64,000 bases of DNA from Pelagimonas sp017744045 (GCF_017744045.1 NZ_JAGHRD010000002.1); one strand, 5' to 3'. Numbered from the stretch's first letter, positions 43,363 to 51,712 are shown. The notes: generated by a model not told the origin, from the letters alone. Translations and numbers: made by a program.

Positions 43363-44512
43363 GACCCAGCTCCACTTGCACCACATTGGTTTGGCCAACC
43401 GCAAAGGAGGCGGAACAGATGGCAAGGTAAAAGCGCCAGCTGCGCAGGAAGCCTTCGTCATAGCCCAGTTTGCGGATCTTGCGTGAAGCATCGTTCAACC
43501 GGTCCCCCCACATGGCGCAGGTGCGGGCGTAATCCTGACCAAATGCAAAACTTTCCCTGACCTGCAAACCCGCCTGCGCCGCCTGTTTGGCGATCACCTC
43601 ATCCGACAGCAACATGCCGCCCGGAAAGGTATAATGGCGAATGAAATCAGAGGATTTGCGATAAGTGTCGAAATAGCTGTCCGGCACAGTGATCGCTTGC
43701 ACCAGGGCGCGCCCGCCCTCGGACAGACGCGATTTCAGCGTGGCGAAATAGGTCGGCCAATAGCGCGAGCCAACCGCCTCGATCATCTCGATCGAGACGA
43801 TGGCGTCAAAGCTGCCGCCGCTTTGGCGGTAATCCTGCAAACAGATTTCGGCCCGCCCATCCAGACGCGCATCGGCATAGCCCTTTTGGCTGGGCGAGAT
43901 GGTCAGCGCCTTGACCGCATGGCCGCGATCCGCAGCGCGTTCGGCAAAACCGCCCCAGCCACAGCCGATTTCCAGCACGTTTTCGCGCCCATTGATCCGG
44001 TCAAGAATGCGGTCATATTTGCGGTTCTGCCCGCGCACCAGATCGCTGTCCCCCTTGGCGAACAGGGCCGAGGAATAGGTCATGCCTTCGTCCAGCCAGA
44101 GCTGGTAGAAGTTGTTGCCCACATCATAATGCGCCTGAATATTGCGCGAGGCCCCGCGCTGGGAATTGGCGCGCATCAGCTGGTTCACCACCCGGAATTT
44201 CAGATTGTTCCAGAACCCGGCATACACATAGCCCTGAAAGGCACTCATGTTGAGAAGGGCAACCTCGGTCAGGGTTTGTATCGACGGGCTGTCCCACAGC
44301 CCCGCCACATAGGTTTCACCCAATCCAATATCACCGCGCGCCGCAATGGCAGTTACGACCGACCAGTCATGGATCTGCATTTCTGCCTCGGGGGCACCCA
44401 TGCCGAAATTATAGGTCTCGCCCTCGGGCGTCAGGAGTTTGAGGCTGCCTTTCTGGATCTGCGCGCAGGTATCGAGAAAGTCATGCTTTACGCGTTTGCT
44501 TAGGAAGAGCAT
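43349..44512 (-). CDS. Cyclopropane-fatty-acyl-phospholipid synthase family methyltransferase
   Basis: A 387-residue SAM-dependent enzyme. The SAM loop is VLEIGCGWGGFAERAA and the family signatures are AHYDVGNNFYQLWLDEGMTYSSALF and SDFIRHYTFPGGML. CFA synthases add a methylene bridge to unsaturated phospholipid acyl chains. In Rhodobacter sphaeroides, RpoE-controlled relatives are needed for furan fatty acids (from memory). ATG 44512 shares one base with the stop of the preceding DUF1365 gene. Which lipid product it makes here is inferred from context. Confidence 0.9.
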   Translation of the reverse strand: MLFLSKRVKHDFLDTCAQIQKGSLKLLTPEGETYNFGMGAPEAEMQIHDWSVVTAIAARGDIGLGETYVAGLWDSPSIQTLTEVALLNMSAFQGYVYAGFWNNLKFRVVNQLMRANSQRGASRNIQAHYDVGNNFYQLWLDEGMTYSSALFAKGDSDLVRGQNRKYDRILDRINGRENVLEIGCGWGGFAERAADRGHAVKALTISPSQKGYADARLDGRAEICLQDYRQSGGSFDAIVSIEMIEAVGSRYWPTYFATLKSRLSEGGRALVQAITVPDSYFDTYRKSSDFIRHYTFPGGMLLSDEVIAKQAAQAGLQVRESFAFGQDYARTCAMWGDRLNDASRKIRKLGYDEGFLRSWRFYLAICSASFAVGQTNVVQVELGHAGA

Positions 44513-45267
44513 CAGGTTACCTCGGTCTTTGGGGGTTCTGGCCGCGTGCGATACCGCGCGCCTTTGAGTTTGAGTTGCAGGGCCTGCCAATAGATCAGCG
44601 CAATGGTGCGCAGCGCGCCCAGCGGGCGACGCAGACTTGCGGTGATCAACCCGCGATTTGTCATCGGCGCGCGGGTGCCGCTAAGAGTGGCGTTCACGCC
44701 CTGGCTGTCATTGCGGTGCTTGATCGCGATGGCAAAACGGTCAGGCCCAATATCAAAGGTAAAGCCATAGCTGCCCTTGATCTCCTGGAAGGGCGAGACA
44801 TGCAGCGCCTTGGGTTTGCTCAGCCGGGTCTGTGCCGTGATCGGCGCGAAATCCGGCGCGTGGCACAGATAGGAATGACGGTCTTTGAACGGCGTCGAGA
44901 CCTCGGCAATCACCGCCAGCAGATCCCCCTCGCGATAGGCCAGCCAAAAGCTGACAGGGTTAAAGACATAGGCCAGAAAGCGCGGCTGTGTCAGCAGGAA
45001 CAACCGGCATGTGGCCTCGTCCAGCCCGTTATCGCGCAACACCTCGCGCGCCCAGGCGGCCCCCCTGCCCTGTTTCCACACCCCACCATGATCGCGGTCA
45101 TGCACCGAGAACAGGTTGAACCTGTTGCGGGAAAACAGGCCGGGGCTGGGCTGATCCGCCTCGGGTTCGATCAGCACAAAGTCCACCCCATAGCGAAAGG
45201 CATGCCGGATCTCGCCGCGTCGGATATGGGTCGTGCTGCCCCGGATATGTTCAGCGGGGGTGGTCAT
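44512..45267 (-). CDS. DUF1365 protein
   Basis: A 251-residue protein of the DUF1365 family. Conserved parts are HIRRGEIRHAFRYGVDFVLIE, the RFLAYVFNPVSFWLAYR stretch and EVSTPFKDRHSYLCH. The family almost always occurs between an FAD amine-oxidase-like gene and a CFA-synthase-like gene, as here. Its role is unproven; action on acyl chains is inferred from that linkage. Four-base overlap upstream and one-base overlap downstream show tight coupling. Confidence 0.9.
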   Translation of the reverse strand: MTTPAEHIRGSTTHIRRGEIRHAFRYGVDFVLIEPEADQPSPGLFSRNRFNLFSVHDRDHGGVWKQGRGAAWAREVLRDNGLDEATCRLFLLTQPRFLAYVFNPVSFWLAYREGDLLAVIAEVSTPFKDRHSYLCHAPDFAPITAQTRLSKPKALHVSPFQEIKGSYGFTFDIGPDRFAIAIKHRNDSQGVNATLSGTRAPMTNRGLITASLRRPLGALRTIALIYWQALQLKLKGARYRTRPEPPKTEVT

Positions 45268-46544
45268 GCCGGTTGGCGCTCCATCAGCCGGGCAATGCGC
45301 GCTGCACTGGCAAACCCATCTTCGTGGAAACCATGGCGCGTATAGGCCCCAGCAAACCAGGTGTTGTTCTGCCCTTGCAGCGCCGTCAACTGGCGCTGCG
45401 CGCGCAGCGCCGGACCGTCAAAGACCGGGTGGCGGAATGTGGTCTGGTCATAGATCAACCGCTCATCCACCGGCTCGGACGGGTTCAGCGACACAAAAAG
45501 CGGGTCCTTTTCGTCGATATTTTGCAGCCGGTTCATCCAGTAGGTGACGCCGATGGCGGGTTCCGGGCGGGTTGTGTCGGCCTTGTAGACCCAGCTGGAC
45601 CAGACCGAGCTGCGGCGCGGCATCTGACGGGTGTCGCGATGCAGGATCATCTCATTGTCCTGAAACCGGATCGCGCCAAGCGCCTGCGTCTCCTCCGTCG
45701 TTGGTTTTTCCAACAGGCGCAGGGCCTGATCGGAATGGCAGGCAAAGATCACCTGATCAAAGGGTGCCTCAGCCCCCTGCCCGGTCTCAACAATGCTCTG
45801 CTGGCCATCCCGGCGCACCGTTTGCACCGGCGTGCCCAGACGCATCACCACGCCACGCGATTTCAGATGTTGTTCCAACCGGGTGACATATTCGCGACTG
45901 CCGCCATCCACGGTCCACCATTGATGCTGCCCCGAAGTGCTGAGCAAGGCGTGATTGCGGAAAAACTGCACCAGAGCGCGAGCCGGAAATTTGCGGATTT
46001 CCGACGGCGGCGTTGACCAGATCGCCCCACAAAGCGGCATCAGGTAAAAACGCTGGAACCAATCGCCCAAACGCATCTCATCCATCAATTCACCGATGGT
46101 GAGGCTGTCATCGCTGGACAGCCGTTCGGCATTGGCGTTGAAGCGCAGGATGTCGCGCACCATGCGCAGGAAACCGGGCCGGGCCAGATTGCTGGGCTGG
46201 GCGGTCAGCGCCTTGAGATCCTTGAGCCCATATTCCACCCGTCCATCATTGATCGAAGCCCCAAAGCTCATATCGCTTTTGGCCACCGGCACATCGAGAT
46301 CATGGAACATGCGCGTCAGATGCGGGTAATTGGCGTAGTTAAAGACGATAAACCCGGTGTCGACCGGCTGATCCCCCCGCATCCCCGCCATCACGGTGCG
46401 CGCATGGCCGCCCAGACGCGGCGCGGCCTCAAACACAGTGACCGCATGATGGGGTGCCAACAGGTAGGCCGATGCCAGACCCGAGATACCTCCGCCAATG
46501 ATCGCAATACGCTGCGGGGCGATGGGGCGGGATTGAAACGTCAT
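45264..46544 (-). CDS. FAD-dependent amine-oxidase-like / fatty-acid-modifying oxidoreductase
   Basis: A 426-residue NAD(P)/FAD-binding protein. IAIIGGGISGLASAYLLAPHH is the FAD loop at about 12-32, followed by GGHARTV. A second FAD contact is near the C terminus (WFAGAYTRHGFHEDGFASA). Relatives (COG2907-type) sit next to CFA synthases and are thought to oxidise or desaturate acyl chains rather than amines. It is the first gene of the operon, 24 bases after the start point predicted for an RpoE-type promoter. Confidence 0.87.
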   Translation of the reverse strand: MTFQSRPIAPQRIAIIGGGISGLASAYLLAPHHAVTVFEAAPRLGGHARTVMAGMRGDQPVDTGFIVFNYANYPHLTRMFHDLDVPVAKSDMSFGASINDGRVEYGLKDLKALTAQPSNLARPGFLRMVRDILRFNANAERLSSDDSLTIGELMDEMRLGDWFQRFYLMPLCGAIWSTPPSEIRKFPARALVQFFRNHALLSTSGQHQWWTVDGGSREYVTRLEQHLKSRGVVMRLGTPVQTVRRDGQQSIVETGQGAEAPFDQVIFACHSDQALRLLEKPTTEETQALGAIRFQDNEMILHRDTRQMPRRSSVWSSWVYKADTTRPEPAIGVTYWMNRLQNIDEKDPLFVSLNPSEPVDERLIYDQTTFRHPVFDGPALRAQRQLTALQGQNNTWFAGAYTRHGFHEDGFASAARIARLMERQPA

Positions 46545-46574
46545 GAAAACTCCGAAATCTTACGTGGTTTGATT

Positions 46575-46604
46575 TGGTTACGAGAAAACCCACATTTCGG
46601 ATCA
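46575..46604 (-). promoter_or_regulatory. RpoE-type promoter for the lipid operon
   Basis: On the minus strand, TGATCC (46604-46599), an 18-base spacer and TAACCA (46580-46575). This fits the Rhodobacter sphaeroides RpoE form TGATCC-N18-TAA. Its -35 element is paired back to back with that of the rpoE promoter. Confidence 0.75.
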
Positions 46605-46611
46605 AAAAAAG

Positions 46612-46641
46612 TGATCCGGTTTTTCAATGCTTGCGTAATCG
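46612..46641 (+). promoter_or_regulatory. RpoE-type promoter for rpoE-chrR
   Basis: TGATCC (46612-46617), an 18-base spacer and TAATCG (46636-46641). The two divergent -35 elements form GGATCA-AAAAAAG-TGATCC. A start near 46648 leaves a leader of about 88 bases before the sigma gene. Confidence 0.75.
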
Positions 46642-46735
46642 AGGTATGTTGAACAAAATCAGCGATATATCCCCGCGTTTGAAAGGCGCGCCAGCGGCGG
46701 TGCATCAATCAGCGCTGCAAAAGGAGGTGACGCCA

Positions 46736-47293
46736 TTGGCCCCGCCCAAGGCAGAGATATCGCAGCAAACGCTTTGGATGCTTGAGGTGCGCGATCAACG
46801 CGACCGGGCGGCCTTTGCCAATTTGTTCGACTTCTTTGCGCCCCGGCTCAAGGGGTTTGTGATGCGGTCCGGCACGCCCCCCAATCAGGCCGAAGAGATT
46901 GTGCAAGAGGTCATGCTGGCGGTCTGGCGCAAGGCCGAGCAGTTTGATCCGCACCGCGCGCCGGTCTCGGCCTGGATCTATCAGATTGCGCGCAACCGTC
47001 AGATCGACCATCTGCGCCGCGAAAACAGCCCCCTCCCCGAAGAGCTGCGCGAAGATCCCGGAACAGAACCCGATGCCAGCCAGATCCTGGCAGTGGACCA
47101 AGAGGCCGCCCATCTGAAAGAGGCGCTTTCCTCGCTGAAACCGGACCAGAGAGAGATCATAGAACAGGCCTATTTTGGCGAGCTGAGCCATCAGGATATC
47201 AGCAGCAAAACCGGCCTTCCGCTTGGAACCATCAAATCCCGTATCCGCCTTGGGCTGGAACGTTTGAGACATGAATTGAAGGGCATGCGATAA
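46736..47293 (+). CDS. rpoE: ECF sigma factor RpoE (ChrR-controlled, singlet-oxygen type)
   Basis: A 185-residue ECF sigma. Region 2 is NLFDFFAPRLKGFVMRSGTPPNQAEEIVQEVMLAVWRKAEQFDP and region 4 is LKPDQREIIEQAYFGELSHQDISSKTGLPLGTIKSRIRLGLERLR. The start is TTG 46736, decided by AAGGAGGTG five bases upstream; the longer frame would read through the promoter. It is followed by chrR after one base. In R. sphaeroides this sigma turns on the singlet-oxygen response. Its own promoter here matches its consensus, implying autoregulation. Confidence 0.92.
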   Translation: MAPPKAEISQQTLWMLEVRDQRDRAAFANLFDFFAPRLKGFVMRSGTPPNQAEEIVQEVMLAVWRKAEQFDPHRAPVSAWIYQIARNRQIDHLRRENSPLPEELREDPGTEPDASQILAVDQEAAHLKEALSSLKPDQREIIEQAYFGELSHQDISSKTGLPLGTIKSRIRLGLERLRHELKGMR

Positions 47294-47294
47294 G

Positions 47295-47930
47295 ATGAGC
47301 GCAATCACCCATCATATCCCCGATCACCTGCTGGCAGCCTATGCGGCTGGCAGCTTGGATTTTCCTTTTGCTATGGTTGTGGCGGCGCATGTGTCCATGT
47401 GTCTGGAGTGCCGCGCAGCGCTTGAGGCGCATCAGACCATTGGCGGCACCCTGTTAGAAGAGGTGGCGGAAACGCGGCTCTCTGCCGGGTTAAGGGACAA
47501 GGTCTTTGCCCAGCTCGACGCACCGGTGCGCGAAAAACCGGTCTATCCGCGCTCTGGCGTGTTTCCCGGCCCGGTCATGCAGGCGCTCAAGGGCAAGCCG
47601 CCACGTTGGAAAACGGTTGGTATGGGCGTGCGGCAATGCATTGTCTCGGCCAGCGAGCAAGGCACGGCGCGCCTGCTTTATATTCCCGGTGGCCGGGCGG
47701 TGCCCGATCACAGCCATAACGGGCTTGAGCTGACCCTTGTTCTGCAGGGCAGTTTCAGTGACGAGACCGGGCGGTATGGCGTCGGTGACCTTGAGGTGGC
47801 GGATGATGATTTGGAGCATACCCCGATCGCTGATGAGGGCGATCCGTGTATCTGTCTGGCGGCCACGGATGCGCCTTTGCGGTTCTCATCGCTGATCCCG
47901 AGATTGGTGCAGCCCTTCATACGAATTTGA
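47295..47930 (+). CDS. chrR: Anti-sigma factor ChrR (zinc, cupin-type)
   Basis: A 211-residue anti-sigma. The N-terminal zinc-binding anti-sigma domain has His7 (or His6), His32, Cys36 and Cys39 (HVSMCLEC), one position offset from the known R. sphaeroides ligands. The C-terminal half is a cupin with PDHSHNGLELTLVLQGSF, the metal site needed for singlet-oxygen release of the sigma factor. It begins one base after rpoE, so both are made together. It is membrane-independent and cytoplasmic. Confidence 0.93.
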   Translation: MSAITHHIPDHLLAAYAAGSLDFPFAMVVAAHVSMCLECRAALEAHQTIGGTLLEEVAETRLSAGLRDKVFAQLDAPVREKPVYPRSGVFPGPVMQALKGKPPRWKTVGMGVRQCIVSASEQGTARLLYIPGGRAVPDHSHNGLELTLVLQGSFSDETGRYGVGDLEVADDDLEHTPIADEGDPCICLAATDAPLRFSSLIPRLVQPFIRI

Positions 47931-47949
47931 CCCGTTCCACTCCGCATGA

Positions 47950-47977
47950 AAGCCGCCCTTTGAGGCGGCTTTTTTTT
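47950..47977 (+). terminator. Rho-independent terminator of rpoE-chrR
   Basis: AAGCCGCC-CTTTGA-GGCGGCTT is followed by a run of T, 19 bases after the chrR stop. Confidence 0.93.
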
Positions 47978-48022
47978 CTGCCAATATCTTATCACGCAAT
48001 CATAACATATTCGTGAGCGCAG

Positions 48023-48052
48023 TGAACCGCTCGCAACCTCCCCGCGTAACAG
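48023..48052 (+). promoter_or_regulatory. Candidate RpoE-type promoter for the fasciclin gene
   Basis: TGAACC (48023-48028), exactly 18 bases, then TAACAG (48047-48052). It differs from the two divergent promoters by one base in the -35 box. The predicted leader to the ATG is about 50 bases. Confidence 0.6.
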
Positions 48053-48110
48053 CCATGTGAACCATCACAAACAGGGACAGTTGTCCTCCGAAACCCAAGG
48101 GAGAATTTCA

Positions 48111-48614
48111 ATGAAAACCACCATCGCAGCCGCCGCCTTTGCCTTGACCGCCGCAACCGCTCAAGCCTCGAGCATTGTGGATATTGCCGCCGGGGATGAG
48201 CGGTTTAGCACGCTGGTCGCCGCCGTTCAGGCCGCCGGTCTGGCCGAGACACTGGCGGGTCCCGGTCCGTTTACCGTCTACGCCCCGGTGAATGACGCCT
48301 TTGCCGCCCTGCCCGAAGGCACCGTCGATACGCTGCTCAAGCCTGAGAACAAGCAGCAGTTGACCGATGTTCTGCTGTATCACGTGGATGACCGCAAATT
48401 GGCGGCGGCTGATATTCCTCAGGGCTCAAACTATTTCAAACCGCTGCTGGCCTCTGAACGTCTGTGCATCACCGCCGGTGGCGAAGGTGTGATGATCGCG
48501 GATGGCACCGGGCAGATGGCCAATGTGATCATCGCCGATATTCAGGCAGAAAACGGTGTGATCCATGTGGTGGACAAAGTGCTGCTGCCCGGCACCCGCC
48601 CCGATTGCCACTGA
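48111..48614 (+). CDS. Secreted fasciclin (FAS1)-domain protein
   Basis: A 167-residue exported protein with a signal peptide of about 19 residues (MKTTIAAAAFALTAATAQAS) and one FAS1 domain: GPGPFTVYAPVNDAFAALPEGTVDTLL (H1 motif) and NVIIADIQAENGVIHVVDKVLLP (H2 motif with the usual ASN-like and HVID elements). FAS1 proteins mediate adhesion or bind small ligands. A fasciclin gene is, from memory, among RpoE targets in R. sphaeroides. The upstream promoter-like site and position behind chrR support the same here. Confidence 0.9.
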   Translation: MKTTIAAAAFALTAATAQASSIVDIAAGDERFSTLVAAVQAAGLAETLAGPGPFTVYAPVNDAFAALPEGTVDTLLKPENKQQLTDVLLYHVDDRKLAAADIPQGSNYFKPLLASERLCITAGGEGVMIADGTGQMANVIIADIQAENGVIHVVDKVLLPGTRPDCH

Positions 48615-48633
48615 TCTCACGATGATTTCCAGG

Positions 48634-48665
48634 AAAGAGCGGCCCTTGTGGTCGCTCTTTTTTGT
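48634..48665 (+). terminator. Rho-independent terminator of the fasciclin gene
   Basis: AAAGAGCG (48634-48641) and CGCTCTTT (48653-48660) form an 8-bp stem continuing into a T-run. Confidence 0.9.
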
Positions 48666-48693
48666 TTGAACCGACGGTATTGCCATGCTTCCA

Positions 48694-48843
48694 CCGGATT
48701 GCCCGCAATCCGGTTCGCGCCCGACCCCGCCCCCCAGGGCGGGCGCGAATTGGCAGCAAGGTTAAACCTGGGCTCACCGTGTCCGTTTTTAATACCCGCT
48801 CACCAAGTATCAATGCGCCCACCCTCGGTGCCGGGCGCGAACC
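48694..48843. repeat. Intergenic structured element C, copy 2
   Basis: CCGGATTGC-CC-GCAATCCGG, then GGTTCGCGCCCG (48712-48723), a middle stretch that is not conserved, and the closing CGGGCGCGAACC (48832-48843). Relative to copy 1, both arms of the first hairpin changed together (C-G pair to T-A pair). The conserved block GCGCCCACCCTCGGTGCCGG precedes the right end in both copies. It lies between the fasciclin terminator and gdhA. No gene is supported in it. Confidence 0.75.
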
Positions 48844-48986
48844 TCTGTTACCGAGCGGACGAAAATCCGCCCCCCCTTTCCCGACCATTAGCGCAAACAC
48901 CACATCAGTGATGCAATATCTGCATTGGACACTTGGCCCCCTCCTGAGGTTTCTCTGCGCAAATCTACAACAGGGCAAACGGGCCA

Positions 48987-50387
48987 ATGGCACAACAAAA
49001 CTTCCTCGAAAGCGTCGAGCATTTCATCGATACAGCCACCGCACAAGTCGACCTCCCCGAAGGGCTGGCCGAACGCATCGCGCAGTGCAACTCCACCTAT
49101 GCAGTGCGCTTTGGTGTGAAACTGCGTGGACGCATTCACAGCTTTATCGGTTGGCGTTCGGTTCACAGCGAACATATCGAACCGGTCAAAGGCGGCATTC
49201 GTTATGCGCCCGATGCCAATCAGGACGAGGTCGAAGCGCTCGCCACCCTGATGAGCCTAAAATGCGCGCTGGTGAACATCCCCTTTGGCGGCTCCAAAGG
49301 CGCGTTGCAGATCAATCCCGCTGACTGGTCCGAGGATGAGCTGGAACATATCACCCGCCGCTTTACCCAGGAATTGGCGCGCCGCGACCTGATCCATCCC
49401 GGCCGCAACGTCCCGGCCCCCGATATGGGCACCGGTGAACGTGAAATGGCCTGGATGGCAGACGAATATCGCAAGATCGGCACCTCGGACGCGATCAACC
49501 AGGCGGCCTGTGTCACCGGCAAGCCGGTTGTGCGCGGCGGCATCGAGGGCCGGGTCGAGGCCACCGGGCGCGGCGTGCAATATGCGCTGAACGCCTATCT
49601 CAACCACCCCGACACGCCGCCGGTGTCTGGTCAGAAGACCGCCAAGGGCCTGACCGTGGTTGTGCAGGGCTTTGGCAATGTCGGCTATCACGCTGCGAAA
49701 TTCCTGGCCGAAGATGGCGCGATCATCACCGGGATTGTTGAACATGACGGGGCGATCTTTGACCCGCTCGGGCTGGATGTCGAGGCCGTCGTCAAACACC
49801 GCACTGCCACCGGCTCGATCACCCATTTCCCCGGCGCAGAAACCACCACCAGCAGCGATGGGCTGACCTATATGGAGGCCGACATCCTGATCCCGGCGGC
49901 CAAGGAAAACGCCATCACCGCCGCCAATTGCCGTGATGCCAAATATCAGCTGATCGTCGAGGCCGCCAATGGCCCGATCACCGCCGAGGCCGAAGACATC
50001 CTGACCGAGCGCGGCGTTGTCGTTTTGCCCGACCTCTATGTGAATGCCGGCGGTGTGGTGGTCAGCTATTTTGAATGGGTCAAGAACATCACCCACCTGC
50101 CCTTTGGCCTGATGGACAAGCGCCAGACCGCCAGTTCCGGTCAGGCGGTTGTCTCGGCGCTCGAAGGGATCTCGGGCCGCCCGCTGGCGGATGAGCAGCG
50201 CCGCTTGATTGCCCGTGATACCAGCGAGATTGATGTGGTGCGCTCGGGGCTTGAGGAAATCATGACCCGCGCCTTTGACGACATCATGGCCCGGCACAAA
50301 GAGATGCCCGACGCCACCTTGCGCACCGCCGCCTATGCTGTCACCATCGCGCGCATTGCTGATTACTACCGGGCCATCGGCCTCTAG
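48987..50387 (+). CDS. gdhA: Glutamate dehydrogenase (Glu/Leu/Phe/Val family)
   Basis: A 466-residue enzyme that interconverts glutamate and 2-oxoglutarate plus ammonia with NAD(P). The substrate lysine region is KGGIRYAPDANQDEVEALATLMSLKCALVNIPFGGSKG. The Rossmann loop is VVVQGFGNVGYHAAKFLAEDGA. Length is normal for the hexameric enzymes. Cofactor preference is not clear from sequence. A LysR gene follows 36 bases later on the same strand and may regulate or be cotranscribed with it. Confidence 0.93.
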   Translation: MAQQNFLESVEHFIDTATAQVDLPEGLAERIAQCNSTYAVRFGVKLRGRIHSFIGWRSVHSEHIEPVKGGIRYAPDANQDEVEALATLMSLKCALVNIPFGGSKGALQINPADWSEDELEHITRRFTQELARRDLIHPGRNVPAPDMGTGEREMAWMADEYRKIGTSDAINQAACVTGKPVVRGGIEGRVEATGRGVQYALNAYLNHPDTPPVSGQKTAKGLTVVVQGFGNVGYHAAKFLAEDGAIITGIVEHDGAIFDPLGLDVEAVVKHRTATGSITHFPGAETTTSSDGLTYMEADILIPAAKENAITAANCRDAKYQLIVEAANGPITAEAEDILTERGVVVLPDLYVNAGGVVVSYFEWVKNITHLPFGLMDKRQTASSGQAVVSALEGISGRPLADEQRRLIARDTSEIDVVRSGLEEIMTRAFDDIMARHKEMPDATLRTAAYAVTIARIADYYRAIGL

Positions 50388-50423
50388 CGCTGAGGACATC
50401 AGCGCAGCGCAAGGAAAGACATC

Positions 50424-51353
50424 ATGGACGTTCGCTGGCTCGAAGATTTTCTCGCCCTCGTGGATCTGAGAAACTTCACCCGGGCCGCCGAGTTCCGCAA
50501 TGTCAGCCAAGCCGCTTTTTCGCGACGCATTCAGTCGCTGGAACAGTGGCTTGGCACACCTTTGGTGATCAAGGGCGCATCGCCGGTGCGCCTGACCGAT
50601 GCGGGCGAACAGTTTCGCGACAGCGCCCGCATCGCCGTTGAGCGCCTGTTCGAAGCGCGCTCGTCGATCCGCGCTAGCCAGTTTGACGTGATGACCCAGG
50701 TACGCATCGCCATGCCCTCGGTTCTGGCGCGGTCTGAATTCAAACGGATTCTGGATGCATTTGGAGATCGCAATCGCAGCTCATTTTCGGTGATTGTCGG
50801 GGCAACCAGCGATGTGGTGGCGCGCTATCTGGCGGGGGATGCGGATATCCTGTTCACCCATGATTGCCCCGCCATTCCCGTGCATGACAACCTCACCCAG
50901 CATCGCCGCTTGCATATCCGCAAAGACGTGTTTCAGCCCTATGCCTCCAAAGATCCCGCCCGACGCGACCGGTTTGACTTTCCCGGCAGCAAATCCCGCC
51001 CGGTGCCGTTGATCACCTATTCGCAAAAGGCCTATTTCACACGGCTGTTCGAACATCTTCTGGACCGCAACAAGGGCGTCCTGCCCTATAAGCAACGCGT
51101 GCAATGCGACATGTCGGATGTGCTGAAAGAGGTCATCGCCTCGGGCTATGGCATCGGCTGGCTGCCACAAAGCGCCGTAGAGCCGCTGGACACCGCGCCG
51201 ATTTCTGCGATTGGCGGGCCGGAATGGCGGCTCGAGATTGATATCTGCGCCTTTCGCCCGCAAAAAACACTCAGCCCCAATATCGAAAAGGTCTGGACCA
51301 TGCTGGAACAAAGCACGGCCTTTGAGAGGGTGGATCAGGGAGAAATGAAATGA
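50424..51353 (+). CDS. LysR-family transcriptional regulator
   Basis: A 309-residue regulator. The N-terminal winged helix is complete (WLEDFLALVDLRNFTRAAEFRNVSQAAFSRRIQSLEQWLGTPLV). A periplasmic-binding-protein-like effector domain follows (QVRIAMPSVLARSEF, ITYSQKAYFTRLFEHLL). Its stop overlaps the DUF1992 gene by 4 bases. Close spacing after gdhA suggests nitrogen or amino-acid signals, but the effector is unknown. Confidence 0.9.
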   Translation: MDVRWLEDFLALVDLRNFTRAAEFRNVSQAAFSRRIQSLEQWLGTPLVIKGASPVRLTDAGEQFRDSARIAVERLFEARSSIRASQFDVMTQVRIAMPSVLARSEFKRILDAFGDRNRSSFSVIVGATSDVVARYLAGDADILFTHDCPAIPVHDNLTQHRRLHIRKDVFQPYASKDPARRDRFDFPGSKSRPVPLITYSQKAYFTRLFEHLLDRNKGVLPYKQRVQCDMSDVLKEVIASGYGIGWLPQSAVEPLDTAPISAIGGPEWRLEIDICAFRPQKTLSPNIEKVWTMLEQSTAFERVDQGEMK

Positions 51354-51670
51354 AATGGCGTGATCTGGCAGAGCATCAAATTCAAAAAGCCAAGGCCCAA
51401 GGGGCGCTGGACGATCTCAAAGGCGCTGGCAAACCCCTGCCCAAGCGCGATGGCGGCGATATTGTCTCTGCCGGGATGGGCATCATGGCCGAAGCTGGCG
51501 TGCTGCCCCGCGAGATTGAGCTGAAAAAAGCCGTGGATGCCCAACGAGAAACCCTCGCCGCCTGCACAGACCCCGCCGATCAAAAAGCCGCCATGCGCAA
51601 ACTCGCCGACCTGGAAATGAAACTGGCCATCGAACAAGAGGCCCGGCGGAAGTTTTATCGAACGTCTTGA
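51350..51670 (+). CDS. DUF1992 (DnaJ-C28-like) protein
   Basis: A 106-residue protein that fits DUF1992, a helical domain related to the conserved part of DNAJC28 (LAEHQIQKAKAQGALDDLKGAGKPL, AGVLPREIELKKAV). It has no J domain of its own. Function is unknown. It is coupled to the LysR gene by ATGA. Confidence 0.85.
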   Translation: MKWRDLAEHQIQKAKAQGALDDLKGAGKPLPKRDGGDIVSAGMGIMAEAGVLPREIELKKAVDAQRETLAACTDPADQKAAMRKLADLEMKLAIEQEARRKFYRTS

Positions 51671-51696
51671 TGTTACGCAAAGTCGGGGCTGCGGAC

Positions 51697-51712
51697 AAAG
51701 CCGACCTTTGCT
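51697..51712 (+). repeat. Direct repeat, left copy (AAAGCCGACCTTTGCT)
   Basis: Matches 52565-52580 (AAAGCAGACCTTTGCT) at 15 of 16 positions. The pair brackets the atypical ORF at 51800-52513. It may be an insertion footprint or a local repeat. Confidence 0.45.

Noticed and set aside
48662..49324. A 220-residue frame running from the fasciclin terminator into gdhA
   Set aside because: It covers repeat element C2 and then the wrong frame of gdhA; the RPRPPGRAR-like text comes from the repeat.
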